Source of the DNA: a virus
Virus record (IMG/VR): IMGVR_UViG_3300020424_000026
Span: 1 to 24,795 of that record
Strand: one strand, 5' to 3'
DNA: 24,795 nucleotides
The notes beneath the pieces are model-generated. The model saw only the letters and a list, made by a program, of their open reading frames with translations, was not told where the DNA came from and did no database searches. Of this stretch, positions 6,558 through 15,774 are shown in pieces; within the stretch, counting starts at the first letter, position 1; each line of letters starts with the position of its first letter. Made by a program: the position numbers and the translations under genes.

Positions 6558-8599
6558 TATGTACCTACATTCTTCCAGATTGAACCATTAAAGTATTGTA
6601 ATTTACCAACTGCTGTGTTGAATACCAACGCACCTAGAACAGGATTTTGTAAACCAGCAGTACCATTTATTTTTGGTGGTATCATAAATCGGTTAGTTGA
6701 TAGACCTGCTTGAGAGAAATCAATTCCAGCACCAAGAATTGTAACACCACATCCTACTCCACCAAATATAGCAGATCTATCTATAGCATTTATAGTAATA
6801 CCTGGTAAATGTTCTGTATTTCCTATCGCAACTTGACCTACATCATTTACTAAAACTTTATTAGTATCAGTTATTCTAATTGAAATTTTATCGGAGGGTA
6901 TGATTGCAGGATTTTCTCCGATAGCAAAGTTATTTGTTCTTATTTGGCTACTTGTCATAACACCAGCAACACTTAAGTTGTTAAGAGTTGATATACCTAC
7001 TGTAGCATTTGTGTTTCCAGCTAGAACTCCGATAACATTACCGATGACATTTCCCTGAACATTACCTATCATTGTTCCAGTTAGGTTTATATTACCACCT
7101 ACTGATAAAGCACCTGATACTGTAACTCCACCAGCAACATCAATTTCATCAGTGGGTTGTGTAACTCCAATACCTAAACGACCTGCATTGGTTAATGTCA
7201 TCAATCTGACATTATTAGAACCCTTATGCCAGAAGAAACTACCTGTAGTTCCACCAGGATTATTAGCACTTAAATGATAATTAAAATTACCTGTTCCATA
7301 GTTTATTATATCTAATGAAGTATCTGAACTATAAGTGAATCCAGAACCACCGCCATATCTTACTTCTGCATTATTAGTATTAGCATTACCTGTTTCTCGA
7401 CCAAAAGTTATACCTGCTATGCCAGATTCACTTGTTATCTGAATTTCAGCGTCACCAGTTTTTCTTAATTGTATATCATTTACAGGTGCTTCAGTTGTTC
7501 CTACTCCAAGTTTTGTAGTGAATACAGTTGATGATGCACCTACAAAAGATGCATTAAGATTACCACCAAATGTTGATGTCTCAATTACTTCTAGAGTTTT
7601 AGTGGTTGTTAAACCAACAACTCCAATATCATTACTAAATGTCGATACTCCTGTTACTGAGAAATGATCATTGACTATAACTTGTCCAGCTGCAGAATCT
7701 AATGTTAAATTACCAGTAGTAGTTCCAATTTCTTCATTTGTATCAATACCAATTTTTATATTATCAATAGTTGCTCCACCATTTGCGTCTACAAGTCCAG
7801 TAAATGTAGAGACACCAGCAACACTTAAATTATCAAGATTAGTATGTCCGTCAATGTCGATATCAGCGTTTACATCAACATTACTTGAAAAAGTAGTTAC
7901 TCCTGATATGCTAACATTATCAAGATGAGTATGTGCATCAACATCAATATCTCCTGAGAATGTTGTGATACCAGTAATACTTACGTTATCTAAATTTGTA
8001 TGACCTTCTACATCCAAATCTGCATTTAAATCTACATTTCCTGTAAAAGTTGATGGACTTACGATATTACCAGTGAAGTCTCCAACAAAAGAAGAGGCAG
8101 TTATAATACCAGATACTTTGATATTACCTGCAGAACTGATACCAACACCTTCCTCTCCACCATCAACATTTCCACCAGCTTGTATTGTAAACAAAGGATT
8201 ATCAGTTCCAACACCTACATTACCACCTGTGTTGTATATACTTGTAAATCCTAAACCAACATCAACATCTTCCCATTGTGAGGTTGGCATACCAAGTAAA
8301 TTACTCGCATCACCAAAATAAGTAAGTATTCCTGTTCCTTCTGCTGTAACAATTCCACTTACAACACTTAGACCAGCACCAATTATCTTTACAGGTGCTA
8401 CCTCAGTAATTGTTAATAAACCAACAGTGGCTTGAGTTATGGTTGCATCACCAATTACTTTTACGTTTCCTCGAACATCAAGAGCCTCAGTTGGTATAGT
8501 GGTTCCGATACCAACCAGACCAGTAGCGGTTACTAACAGGTTGTCATCATCTACCTGTACACCGTTACGAAAATTAAAATTCTTCTTGATATTTGCCAT
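6557..8599 (-). CDS. Tail fiber / virion structural protein with tandem repeats
   Basis: 680 residues rich in Thr, Gly, Val, Asn and Ile, with short beta-strand patterns typical of trimeric phage fibers (VGIGTTIPTEALDVRGNVKV, LGIGVTQPTDEIDVAGGVTV). Four imperfect copies of a 24-30 residue unit lie at 183-281 (core TF-G-VDV-A then HTNLDNVSI-GV). The N-terminus, MANIKKNFNFRNGVQVDDDN, is a typical start for fibers of marine T4-like phages. The C-terminus (ALVFNTAVGKLQYFNGSIW) resembles a fiber knob module. It is probably the distal shaft to which the glycine-rich adhesin binds, since the next gene's start overlaps its stop. It follows the giant fiber by 19 nt with a late motif between. Confidence 0.75.
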   Translation of the reverse strand: MANIKKNFNFRNGVQVDDDNLLVTATGLVGIGTTIPTEALDVRGNVKVIGDATITQATVGLLTITEVAPVKIIGAGLSVVSGIVTAEGTGILTYFGDASNLLGMPTSQWEDVDVGLGFTSIYNTGGNVGVGTDNPLFTIQAGGNVDGGEEGVGISSAGNIKVSGIITASSFVGDFTGNIVSPSTFTGNVDLNADLDVEGHTNLDNVSITGITTFSGDIDVDAHTHLDNVSISGVTTFSSNVDVNADIDIDGHTNLDNLSVAGVSTFTGLVDANGGATIDNIKIGIDTNEEIGTTTGNLTLDSAAGQVIVNDHFSVTGVSTFSNDIGVVGLTTTKTLEVIETSTFGGNLNASFVGASSTVFTTKLGVGTTEAPVNDIQLRKTGDAEIQITSESGIAGITFGRETGNANTNNAEVRYGGGSGFTYSSDTSLDIINYGTGNFNYHLSANNPGGTTGSFFWHKGSNNVRLMTLTNAGRLGIGVTQPTDEIDVAGGVTVSGALSVGGNINLTGTMIGNVQGNVIGNVIGVLAGNTNATVGISTLNNLSVAGVMTSSQIRTNNFAIGENPAIIPSDKISIRITDTNKVLVNDVGQVAIGNTEHLPGITINAIDRSAIFGGVGCGVTILGAGIDFSQAGLSTNRFMIPPKINGTAGLQNPVLGALVFNTAVGKLQYFNGSIWKNVGT
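7757..8053 (-). repeat. Four tandem fiber repeats (24-30 residues)
   Basis: Residues 183-281 of the 680-residue fiber contain four degenerate copies of a unit with core TFxG(N/D)(V/I)DV-A-(DIDIDG)-HTNLDN(V/L)S(I/V)xGV(T/S). One copy lacks the six-residue DLDVEG-like insert, so units vary by about 18 nt. The copies differ at the DNA level as well as in sequence. Confidence 0.7.
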
Positions 8600-8615
8600 C
8601 AGTTATTTTTTTAGT

Positions 8616-8623
8616 TATTTATG
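8616..8623 (-). promoter_or_regulatory. T4-type late promoter motif before the 680-residue fiber
   Basis: CATAAATA on the minus strand differs at one position from the T4 late consensus TATAAATA. It overlaps the stop of the giant fiber gene and predicts a start about 10 nt before ATG 8599. Reasonable by position, but the short AT-rich motif could be chance. Confidence 0.45.
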
Positions 8624-11600
8624 AACCCTCAAGTGCAGTAACTTTTGCAGAAAGTTCCTTGACAGCCTCTATGAGGACAGGTATTAATTTTTCATAACGA
8701 ACTGCCTTTATACCATTTGCCCTTGTTGTTGTTAGACCAACTAAACCAAGTGCTTCAACCTCTTGTGCGATTACACCTAGATCTTGTATGCTACCTGAAT
8801 CAGTTATCGTACCATCAATACCATTTTTCCAAGTAAATGTATTTCCACTTATCGCATTTATCTTATCAATTGCGTTAGTTATTGGAGTAATATTTTCTTT
8901 GAGTGTAATGTCAGATGCGTTAAACGCAACTATGTCATTTCCTGCATGGATTTTACCTTCAACCCCTAGTCCACCCTCCACAACTAGAGCACCTGTATCT
9001 TTACTTGTAGAAGGTGTGGTGGCACTAATAACAACTTTATTATTTGTAGATGTTAATTTTAAATCACCAGTGGTTGTATCTATTGTTGTACCATCTACAT
9101 TTCCAATTCTAACACCATCAACAACTAATTCACCTATTACTTTTAATTGATTATTACTTGCGAAAGAACCTGATGTGGTGAAGGTAAAATTACTTGTAGT
9201 AGATGTTGTATCTGTTGCTGTGTTAAATGGAACATGATTTGCACCACCAACAACGTTTGTTGCTAATGTTGTAGTATCTGCGTTACCAATTAAACTTCCA
9301 GCAAAGTTTACAGAGGATAAAGTATTAGTTGCAAAATTAAATGTAAGATCACTATCAGTCTTCGCAGCAGTCATTGTGCCACTTGTGATATCTGTCAAAA
9401 CCACTCTTTCAGTGCCAGAGCTTGCTGTTGTTAAATTTGCTCCTGTATTTGTTAGTCCAGCACCATCACCATAATATGCTGTTGCAGTGATTGATCCAAT
9501 TCCAAGAATATCAGGGACTCCAGAGAATCCAGTATTACTACCAATTAGATCTCCACCAATATAAACACTCTTCGCAATACCTACACCACCTTCAACAGTT
9601 ACAGCACCTGTAGTTGTACTTGTAGCATTTTCTGTGTCCTTAAAGTTAGCGTCTCTGGCTCTTATTTCTGGTTCAATTGTAATTTGTTTCTGGTCGTTAG
9701 ATAATCTAACATCGCTATTAAATGTAACTGGACCATCAAATTGAGATAATATCTGTTTCGATGAACCACCTTCAACTAAGAGTCTTTCTTTAACAATAAC
9801 TTCATCAGCGACTAAACTCAATCTGTTTGGATCTTCACCTGTAACCGTTGGTACGGGAATATCAAATGTTTTTTGCTGTCCACTGGCAGATTCTATCTTG
9901 GTATTTCCAATATAAAAATCACCTTTGTCATTCATTCCAGTGTAAACTACATTACCGCAAGATGTTTCCTGTGCTTGATTAAGGAACTCTTCCCTCTCAG
10001 TAAGTGATCTATTCTGTAGCTGTGGTAGGGCAGTTGAATAGTTACCTGGACCAAAACCAACATATTCAAATGTATGTCCTGATGATCTCAATATTGAAGG
10101 TCTACGAAGTTCAATTGGTAGAGGTTTAACTTTTTTAATTAATGAATTGATAGGGTGTATTAATGTATTAGTTCCAAGTGAACCACGAACAACTGTTATT
10201 TCATCACCACCTCCACCACTCAAACTATTGGAAGCAATACGCATTATTTCACTTCCAATCTGAATATACGAACCAAGTGGGAAACGATTTATTATTGATG
10301 TTGCAGTGGTAGACCCGTCAGGAAGTTTAACTTTAAATGCAACGTCTCCTGTATTAATCGCTTCATTTAGAATAAGTGTTTCATGGTCGAATATATTAAA
10401 TCCTCTTACATCTAAATTCTCACCAGCAGCTCCAGAAATTGCCTCATTATCAGATAATCCGTGTTTTAATATGTACTTTGGATCTACTAAGTCATTTGTC
10501 GTCTTAGCAGAGAATTGAGTTATACCAACGACTGATGTTACAACAAAATCTCCTAAGTTTACATCAGTGCTATTAAGAACTCTAAATTTATTACCAACAG
10601 ATAACCCATGATCTACAGGAGTTGTAAATTGTGTGACTCCAGACGTTGTTGATGCTGATCCAACTGCAACCCAAGGACCCATATCATGAATCTGTTGACC
10701 GTCAAGTAATGTATCAGTGGCAGATTTGGAAACTGTGATTTGTCTTGTGCTATTAACACTTGATATACGATGATAGGAATCAGTACCAGTTGTAATACCA
10801 GTAACTTGAATATAATTACCAGTTACTGATGATATACCAGCAGTCGCAATCGTAACATTCGCACTAGGACTACCACCTATACCACCAGTCGCTACAGAAG
10901 AACTGTCAAGGAATAATGTTTCGCCATTTGTATATCCAGAACCACCCTCAGTGATTTCAACTGATGTAACAGCTCCACTCGCAACAGTAACTTTTGCAGT
11001 TGCACCATCCCAAGTCGCAGTCGATGGTGCTGCATTTGAATTGAATAGTTTTATATTATGATAAGTTCCGTCAGTGTGACCTGATCCACCACTTAATGTA
11101 CTGATATATTTTAAAGATTGTAACCCATGTTCTTCATCAAGATTTATGACAGCGTTTGTATTATTATTAGTTACTGAAGTAATGCCAATAGAACCATCAA
11201 CATTCTTCAAAAATTGGTTGATTGTTTCTCTTGTTACACTTTTCTTTAAATCATTTGTGATAACGTCACCAATTGGAAAACGTTTTGCGTGTGATACAGC
11301 AGCAGGTGGGTTTGCATCGACATTATCTCTATCATATTCTGGGAATAAGTTAACAATATTCTGATTATATTTTAATTCAGAAAATTCATTCGATGGTTCA
11401 TCCATCGCATTATTACCATTCAAGACAAATAAGTGGAATACACCATCTTGAACTCCTTCAATATATGGTGTAACGACTTCAGTTCTGTATATAAAGAAGT
11501 TACCACTATTATTATTTCGATCAAATCTTGGTAATAATGTAGAACGTGTATGAGTTGTATTTGTAAAGTCACCAGTTGTATGAGTTATACCAGATGTATC

Positions 11601-14345
11601 AGTGGGTGAGTATTTAAACTCTTTATCATTTGTAATTTCAGATACAATGAAAGTTCCATTAAAACCTTTGTCATCTATTCCAGAAGTATTAAATGTACTC
11701 TGTACATTTTTTACGATTATTTGATCTCCAACACCTAAATTGTGAGGTTTATCAGAACGTATTTCTACTAATTGTAGTGTTGAATCAAAGTTGGCTTGTG
11801 ATATGAACCTTGTATTACGATCAAAAGCATAATCACTTGATGTTATTGATGTTTTACTAAAATCGCTATCTGCTATTACAGTTGTTGAACTTGAATCTTG
11901 AAGAACAAATCCATCTACAGGATCTCTTCCGTTTTGTAATTCTTTTGGAACAACATATCTTAACTTATAAATTTTCTCATCTAAACTTCTATCATCATCT
12001 TTCCTAAGAACATATGTAATGTCATCGGTGCTTAATGATGCAAGATTTGATTGTATTGTATTGTCAGTAGAACTTGTATGAACGAACCATTGATTTGCAC
12101 TTGTATCATATTGAATAGGGTGTCCTGCATCATTTGGTTTTTTATCTGATACTCTACTAATAACTCTAAACTTATCTGATGTATTAGCTACGGATTTTAC
12201 AAAAACAGGAACGGCCAATTCAGCGTTTGTTTTAGATGAAGCAATACGTATCTCTGTCGCTGATAGAGATGTATCTTGAGTGCTTGTTATTGCAAAGTAA
12301 ACTGTATGTGGATCAACATTTTCAGGTAAGTCACCATTATCAGCGATAATTCTAATTGATTCTCCATTTGCTAATTCGTGTCCTGCTTCAATTTTAAATA
12401 CAGATTTATTAGCTGCACTTGCATCTGAATGTAACGCTTCATAATTCTTTTCTCCAACATTTGATGTGCCTGTAGCACCATTTGGCATGACTACTGTTGC
12501 TGAATATGTGTTGCCAACTTTATCTATGTACAGTTTTTCATTAAAATTAGCACCAATTCTGAAACCCTGTGCTATGTGTGTAGGTGGTGTACTTAAATCA
12601 GTTTGTGCGAATAAGAATAACTTTGTAGTGGTTGTATTACTAGGATTAATCTGTAAAAATTCAATCTGCTGTTCTTCGTTTACAACCGAACGAGGAGTAA
12701 TTACAGATGTAATAAATCCTTTATTATCTTTATCAAATGCCTCTTTTTTAAATCCTTCAGCAAGAAGTGAGAAACTACCAAAGTTTGAGTTTGAGTTTGT
12801 GATAGATGCGTCTGCTCCATTTATCATCTCAAAGTGAGCGTGGAATCCAATCGCAAACACTGACACAATTTGAACCACTGCGTCATTTGACACTTTTATA
12901 TGTGTTGTTCTAAAATCCTTACGATAATTTGCTTCTTGGTCTAAATGAAATACTGTGCTAGGGTTAGTGGATGATGATTCAGAAGATAGTAATGCACCTG
13001 TCTGTTTGGAAAATGCAATACCACTGTATCTCCTATTTGTTTTATCATATTTGACGAACGCTCTGTCATCTTTCTGTAGGGATACTGCAGTAAACTGTGC
13101 AGTCACCATTGATCTAAAACCAGTCGCTTTTGAACCGTCAGCGTGTAAACCCTGCATACCATATACAGAACGCATTGATACGTTAAAGATATATGGTGAT
13201 GCACCCGTGACTGTATCAGTCTCGACTAATACCTGTCCATTCGCTGCACTTAATCCTCCAGCAGACCCCGCTGGTAAATTTGGTCTAACAAATGGTAATG
13301 AATATCTAAATCTAGTTGCATCAATAACACTTGATACTTTTGTTGAAATATTATAATCCGCTACGTTTATGCCACGAATTTTTATTGGTGTCCCAGCTGA
13401 TAAGTTATGATTTAGCGTAGTTTTTACAGTTACAACTTGACCTGGTGTTGCCCCATCTCCTGACTCAATACTAGATATTTTAAGTGGGTCAGTTGCAAAG
13501 GCACCAACAATTTCAAATTCTGGTCTTTGAGGTGCAAATGCTCTTGGTGAAGCGGGGTATTTTTGATCTATTTCTCGGTTTGTAGCCTGATTAAATGCAT
13601 TAGTTAACTTACTATAATATATGTCTAAGTCTGTTAAGTCGCTAAAATTATCAAGTTTATTAACACCATCAGCATATTCAAAGGCAGTTAATTTATGATG
13701 AGAAAATGTTGGTTTTGATTGATTATTAATACTAAAATCTGATGGGTCAGTATATACTAAACCTCCTTCACTTCCATCAAAAAATGTAAACTGCCAAAAA
13801 TAGCAAGCACCTGTTATTCTGAATAATGCTGTTTTTGGTGCGTTAGTGTCAGTTGGATTTGGAACATATAGTGGTCTAATTTTTGTCTTTCTTAAATCTA
13901 ATCCAACTATTGATGTACCTCTTGGAACAACAACACCACCGTGAACACTATTGAATTTGTATAGAATATTGTCTTCAGATGTTAAATCAAAATTGGAATT
14001 TAAAGTAAGTGTTAAAGTACTAATCGCTCCACTAGTTGCACCTGATGGACTTACTGCTCTAGCAGCGGTACCTGCAGATCTTATACCAAAACCTGGTCTA
14101 TTATCAACTACATGATCGCCTGGAAAAAGTAATATTGTTGTTCTTTCTACTAAATCATTATCATTTCCCTTTAAATACGAAAATCTAGCAGCCTCTATTA
14201 GTGCTCTTTGGATTGTTTTAAAAGGTTTGGTTAATGAATTACCTTTATTTTCAATACCATCGGTAGAATCAAGGTCATTTGGATTAACATAAAGAACACG
14301 ACCATCAGTATTCTTTATAAAATTCTCTAACTTATTAAGAGGCAT
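8619..14345 (-). CDS. Giant tail fiber with S74 C-terminal self-cleaving chaperone
   Basis: 1908 residues, the largest gene here. The N-terminus (RVLYVNPNDLDSTDG, then PFKTIQRALIEAARFS and LLFPGDHVV) resembles the start of right-handed beta-helix structural proteins in marine T4-like phages. The middle repeats beta-rich modules (for example VTTPVDHGLSVGNKFRV-like and GGSGYTNGE-like). The last 98 residues are a peptidase S74 intramolecular chaperone: Ser1811-Asp1812 and Lys1816 in SDITLKENI, then LGVIAQEVE and the helix YEKLIPVLIEAVKEL. In this family the domain trimerises and folds the fiber, then cuts itself off before the Ser, here between 1810 and 1811. Likely a long structural/side fiber. 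A late motif sits upstream. Confidence 0.88.
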   Translation of the reverse strand: MPLNKLENFIKNTDGRVLYVNPNDLDSTDGIENKGNSLTKPFKTIQRALIEAARFSYLKGNDNDLVERTTILLFPGDHVVDNRPGFGIRSAGTAARAVSPSGATSGAISTLTLTLNSNFDLTSEDNILYKFNSVHGGVVVPRGTSIVGLDLRKTKIRPLYVPNPTDTNAPKTALFRITGACYFWQFTFFDGSEGGLVYTDPSDFSINNQSKPTFSHHKLTAFEYADGVNKLDNFSDLTDLDIYYSKLTNAFNQATNREIDQKYPASPRAFAPQRPEFEIVGAFATDPLKISSIESGDGATPGQVVTVKTTLNHNLSAGTPIKIRGINVADYNISTKVSSVIDATRFRYSLPFVRPNLPAGSAGGLSAANGQVLVETDTVTGASPYIFNVSMRSVYGMQGLHADGSKATGFRSMVTAQFTAVSLQKDDRAFVKYDKTNRRYSGIAFSKQTGALLSSESSSTNPSTVFHLDQEANYRKDFRTTHIKVSNDAVVQIVSVFAIGFHAHFEMINGADASITNSNSNFGSFSLLAEGFKKEAFDKDNKGFITSVITPRSVVNEEQQIEFLQINPSNTTTTKLFLFAQTDLSTPPTHIAQGFRIGANFNEKLYIDKVGNTYSATVVMPNGATGTSNVGEKNYEALHSDASAANKSVFKIEAGHELANGESIRIIADNGDLPENVDPHTVYFAITSTQDTSLSATEIRIASSKTNAELAVPVFVKSVANTSDKFRVISRVSDKKPNDAGHPIQYDTSANQWFVHTSSTDNTIQSNLASLSTDDITYVLRKDDDRSLDEKIYKLRYVVPKELQNGRDPVDGFVLQDSSSTTVIADSDFSKTSITSSDYAFDRNTRFISQANFDSTLQLVEIRSDKPHNLGVGDQIIVKNVQSTFNTSGIDDKGFNGTFIVSEITNDKEFKYSPTDTSGITHTTGDFTNTTHTRSTLLPRFDRNNNSGNFFIYRTEVVTPYIEGVQDGVFHLFVLNGNNAMDEPSNEFSELKYNQNIVNLFPEYDRDNVDANPPAAVSHAKRFPIGDVITNDLKKSVTRETINQFLKNVDGSIGITSVTNNNTNAVINLDEEHGLQSLKYISTLSGGSGHTDGTYHNIKLFNSNAAPSTATWDGATAKVTVASGAVTSVEITEGGSGYTNGETLFLDSSSVATGGIGGSPSANVTIATAGISSVTGNYIQVTGITTGTDSYHRISSVNSTRQITVSKSATDTLLDGQQIHDMGPWVAVGSASTTSGVTQFTTPVDHGLSVGNKFRVLNSTDVNLGDFVVTSVVGITQFSAKTTNDLVDPKYILKHGLSDNEAISGAAGENLDVRGFNIFDHETLILNEAINTGDVAFKVKLPDGSTTATSIINRFPLGSYIQIGSEIMRIASNSLSGGGGDEITVVRGSLGTNTLIHPINSLIKKVKPLPIELRRPSILRSSGHTFEYVGFGPGNYSTALPQLQNRSLTEREEFLNQAQETSCGNVVYTGMNDKGDFYIGNTKIESASGQQKTFDIPVPTVTGEDPNRLSLVADEVIVKERLLVEGGSSKQILSQFDGPVTFNSDVRLSNDQKQITIEPEIRARDANFKDTENATSTTTGAVTVEGGVGIAKSVYIGGDLIGSNTGFSGVPDILGIGSITATAYYGDGAGLTNTGANLTTASSGTERVVLTDITSGTMTAAKTDSDLTFNFATNTLSSVNFAGSLIGNADTTTLATNVVGGANHVPFNTATDTTSTTSNFTFTTSGSFASNNQLKVIGELVVDGVRIGNVDGTTIDTTTGDLKLTSTNNKVVISATTPSTSKDTGALVVEGGLGVEGKIHAGNDIVAFNASDITLKENITPITNAIDKINAISGNTFTWKNGIDGTITDSGSIQDLGVIAQEVEALGLVGLTTTRANGIKAVRYEKLIPVLIEAVKELSAKVTALEGS

Positions 14346-14395
14346 CTTTTTTAACTACTATAAATGTGATCGATTAGACCAATACATACTAGGTC

Positions 14396-14403
14396 TATTT
14401 AGC
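14396..14403 (-). promoter_or_regulatory. Late-type promoter motif before the giant fiber
   Basis: GCTAAATA on the minus strand, directly after the stop of the preceding gene and about 50 nt before ATG 14345. A 6-bp inverted repeat (TAGACC/GGTCTA, 14375-14380 with 14392-14397) partly overlaps the motif and brackets the predicted start; it might be an operator, but there is no other support. Confidence 0.4.
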
Positions 14404-14703
14404 TCATAACTCATCCGTATCTAAATGAATCGAGATATCATCTGGCAATTCCTCTGGGTTTTCTAAATCAACCATAAACAAACACGGATGCAATTCTTCT
14501 TCTACAAGATAAGAATAATATTGATACATATCTGCATCATCATATGTTCGATGCTTATCTGCTTCTTTGATTAATTCTTGATCTCTCAAATGACCGTCAG
14601 GTAATTCATCAAAAGTAAAAGGCATACCATTTATATAATACATCTTGACGATCATACTACCACCACGAAACCAACAGAAGTTTGTGGTTATCTTGTATTT
14701 CAT
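14404..14703 (-). CDS. Small hypothetical acidic protein
   Basis: 99 residues from ATG 14703; an internal ATG at 14655 (MIVKMYYINGMPFTFDELP) gives an 83-residue form that may be the true start. I do not recognise a family. It is acidic, with aromatic residues in MYQYYSYLVEEELHPCLF and a C-terminal LENPEELPDDISIHLDTDEL. No signal or membrane segment is seen. It follows the 64-residue gene without a gap (TAA then ATG), so the two share a transcript, apparently from the sigma70-like promoter upstream. Its position inside the late structural block is unusual for a small accessory gene. Confidence 0.55.
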   Translation of the reverse strand: MKYKITTNFCWFRGGSMIVKMYYINGMPFTFDELPDGHLRDQELIKEADKHRTYDDADMYQYYSYLVEEELHPCLFMVDLENPEELPDDISIHLDTDEL

Positions 14704-14898
14704 TTATTTATCTGTGGTTAATGATAATTCTGCGTATTTAATCATGTATGGTTCAAGCATCTGGTCACATACCTCTAAAACTCTCATAAACTCTGCAGAA
14801 TCCTCACACGCAATTATCTTATTATCTCCATTACTACTTCTAAGTTTGAAAGTTCTAGCACAGATGTCTACAATAACTTCGTATACAAAATCTTCCAT
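14704..14898 (-). CDS. Small hypothetical protein behind a sigma70-like promoter
   Basis: 64 residues, not recognised. N-terminal strands FVYEVIVDICARTFKLRSS are followed by a helical region SAEFMRVLEVCDQMLEPYMIKYAEL. It has two cysteines (13 and 31) plus Cys44 and no membrane segment. It is the first gene after a near-consensus host-type promoter, unlike its structural neighbours, and pairs with the next gene. A small early regulator or host-takeover protein would fit, but that is only context. Confidence 0.55.
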   Translation of the reverse strand: MEDFVYEVIVDICARTFKLRSSNGDNKIIACEDSAEFMRVLEVCDQMLEPYMIKYAELSLTTDK

Positions 14899-14919
14899 AT
14901 GAGAATAATTTTTTTTCTT

Positions 14920-14947
14920 ATTATAGCATATGTATAAAAATCGTCAA
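14920..14947 (-). promoter_or_regulatory. Near-consensus sigma70 promoter (TTGACG-16-TATAAT)
   Basis: On the minus strand TTGACG (14947-14942), a 16-nt spacer, then TATAAT (14925-14920) preceded by TGC, an extended -10. The -35 overlaps the stop codon of the 70-residue structural gene. The predicted start is about 15 nt before ATG 14898. It is the best host-type promoter in the window, inside a block otherwise headed by T4 late motifs. Confidence 0.7.
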
Positions 14948-15156
14948 GAGAGAGTAAGACTTGTACTCCCAATACCAGCAACAGTGAATGTAAGTGTTGA
15001 ACCAACAACACTTATCTCAACACCATTAAAAGATTGTGCGTAAGAATTACCGTATACGAATAGATCTTCAGTGATTTCAGTTTTTTGATTGATATAATTT
15101 ATATCATCACTGTCATAATCGGGAGTGGGTACTCCACCATTTTTATAATCTGCCAT
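14944..15156 (-). CDS. Small virion structural protein
   Basis: 70 residues. The N-terminal part (PTPDYDSDDINYINQKTEI) is polar; the rest (TEDLFVYGNSYAQSFNGVEI...STLTFTVAGIGSTSLTL) is a beta-rich pattern seen in phage fiber shafts. It starts 2 nt after the needle protein stop and so ends the hub transcript. It may be a small fiber-like or needle-associated protein. I do not recognise a specific family. Confidence 0.55.
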   Translation of the reverse strand: MADYKNGGVPTPDYDSDDINYINQKTEITEDLFVYGNSYAQSFNGVEISVVGSTLTFTVAGIGSTSLTLS

Positions 15157-15158
15157 TA

Positions 15159-15767
15159 TTATATTGAATTAAGTGCATCACTAGGAACTGAGGTTCCAGC
15201 AAAAACTTGTGTAGCCCAGTTTACATCTCTTGCTACTATCCTTTTAACTTTAATTGATCCTTTGGGTGTTATTAAAGTAATATTTGTTTTACCACCAATA
15301 TCAATATTATTACCGCTTATTCTAGTTTTTCTTGCATTTATTCTTGTTGTATTTTGTGTTGTTGCTATCAACTCAGCTGAATCAATGTCAACTTTACCAC
15401 CTGTAGTTAACTCAATATTTTCTGCAGCATCTAAAAAAATGTTTCTTCCTTTTATTCTCACATCACCATTTGCCTCTGCAGATATTGCAACATCACCTTT
15501 TGTTCCTACAATATTAACACATAACCCTCCACCATCGACACTTGCTCCTCCTGCAATTGTGATACATTGATCTGCAAATATTTGAAACTGTCCATCACCC
15601 ATCATACCCACATTACTCACATCTTTTGAATCTGAGTACCCGTATAAATTATACGCTATGTTTCCACAAGCTCCTAGCTCTGGATTTGCTGTTTCGATTC
15701 TAAAATGTGGACCAAAAGAGTCATACTGTCTCTTTTGCCAATTTTGATTTTCTGCTGGTGTTGTCAT
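15159..15767 (-). CDS. Separate central needle (gp5 C-terminal beta-helix-like)
   Basis: 202 residues. From about 65 onward the sequence shows the periodic beta pattern of the membrane-piercing needle of gp5/VgrG proteins: GDVAISAEANGDVRIKGRNI, then FLDAAENIELTTGGKVDI, RINARKTRISGNNIDIGGKT and ITLITPKGSIKVKRIVA. In T4 this prism is the C-terminal domain of gp5; here it is its own gene directly after the gp5-like OB-fold protein, 7 nt apart. It probably trimerises at the end of the hub. N-terminal residues 1-60 may bind the hub. No PAAR-like or lysozyme domain is seen. Confidence 0.7.
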   Translation of the reverse strand: MTTPAENQNWQKRQYDSFGPHFRIETANPELGACGNIAYNLYGYSDSKDVSNVGMMGDGQFQIFADQCITIAGGASVDGGGLCVNIVGTKGDVAISAEANGDVRIKGRNIFLDAAENIELTTGGKVDIDSAELIATTQNTTRINARKTRISGNNIDIGGKTNITLITPKGSIKVKRIVARDVNWATQVFAGTSVPSDALNSI

Positions 15768-15774
15768 ACTTTAT

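Noticed and set aside
12466-13356. Plus-strand open frames of 123 and 133 codons inside the giant fiber
   Set aside because: Antisense shadows of a long, clearly coding minus-strand gene; no recognisable product.
14375-14397. TAGACC/GGTCTA inverted repeat as a terminator
   Set aside because: The stem is only 6 bp with an 11-nt loop and no T-run follows; it overlaps a promoter motif, so at most it is an operator-like repeat.
14701-14713. ATAAATAA directly before ATG 14703, resembling a late promoter
   Set aside because: The predicted start would fall inside the coding sequence; it is stop-codon and AT-rich context.
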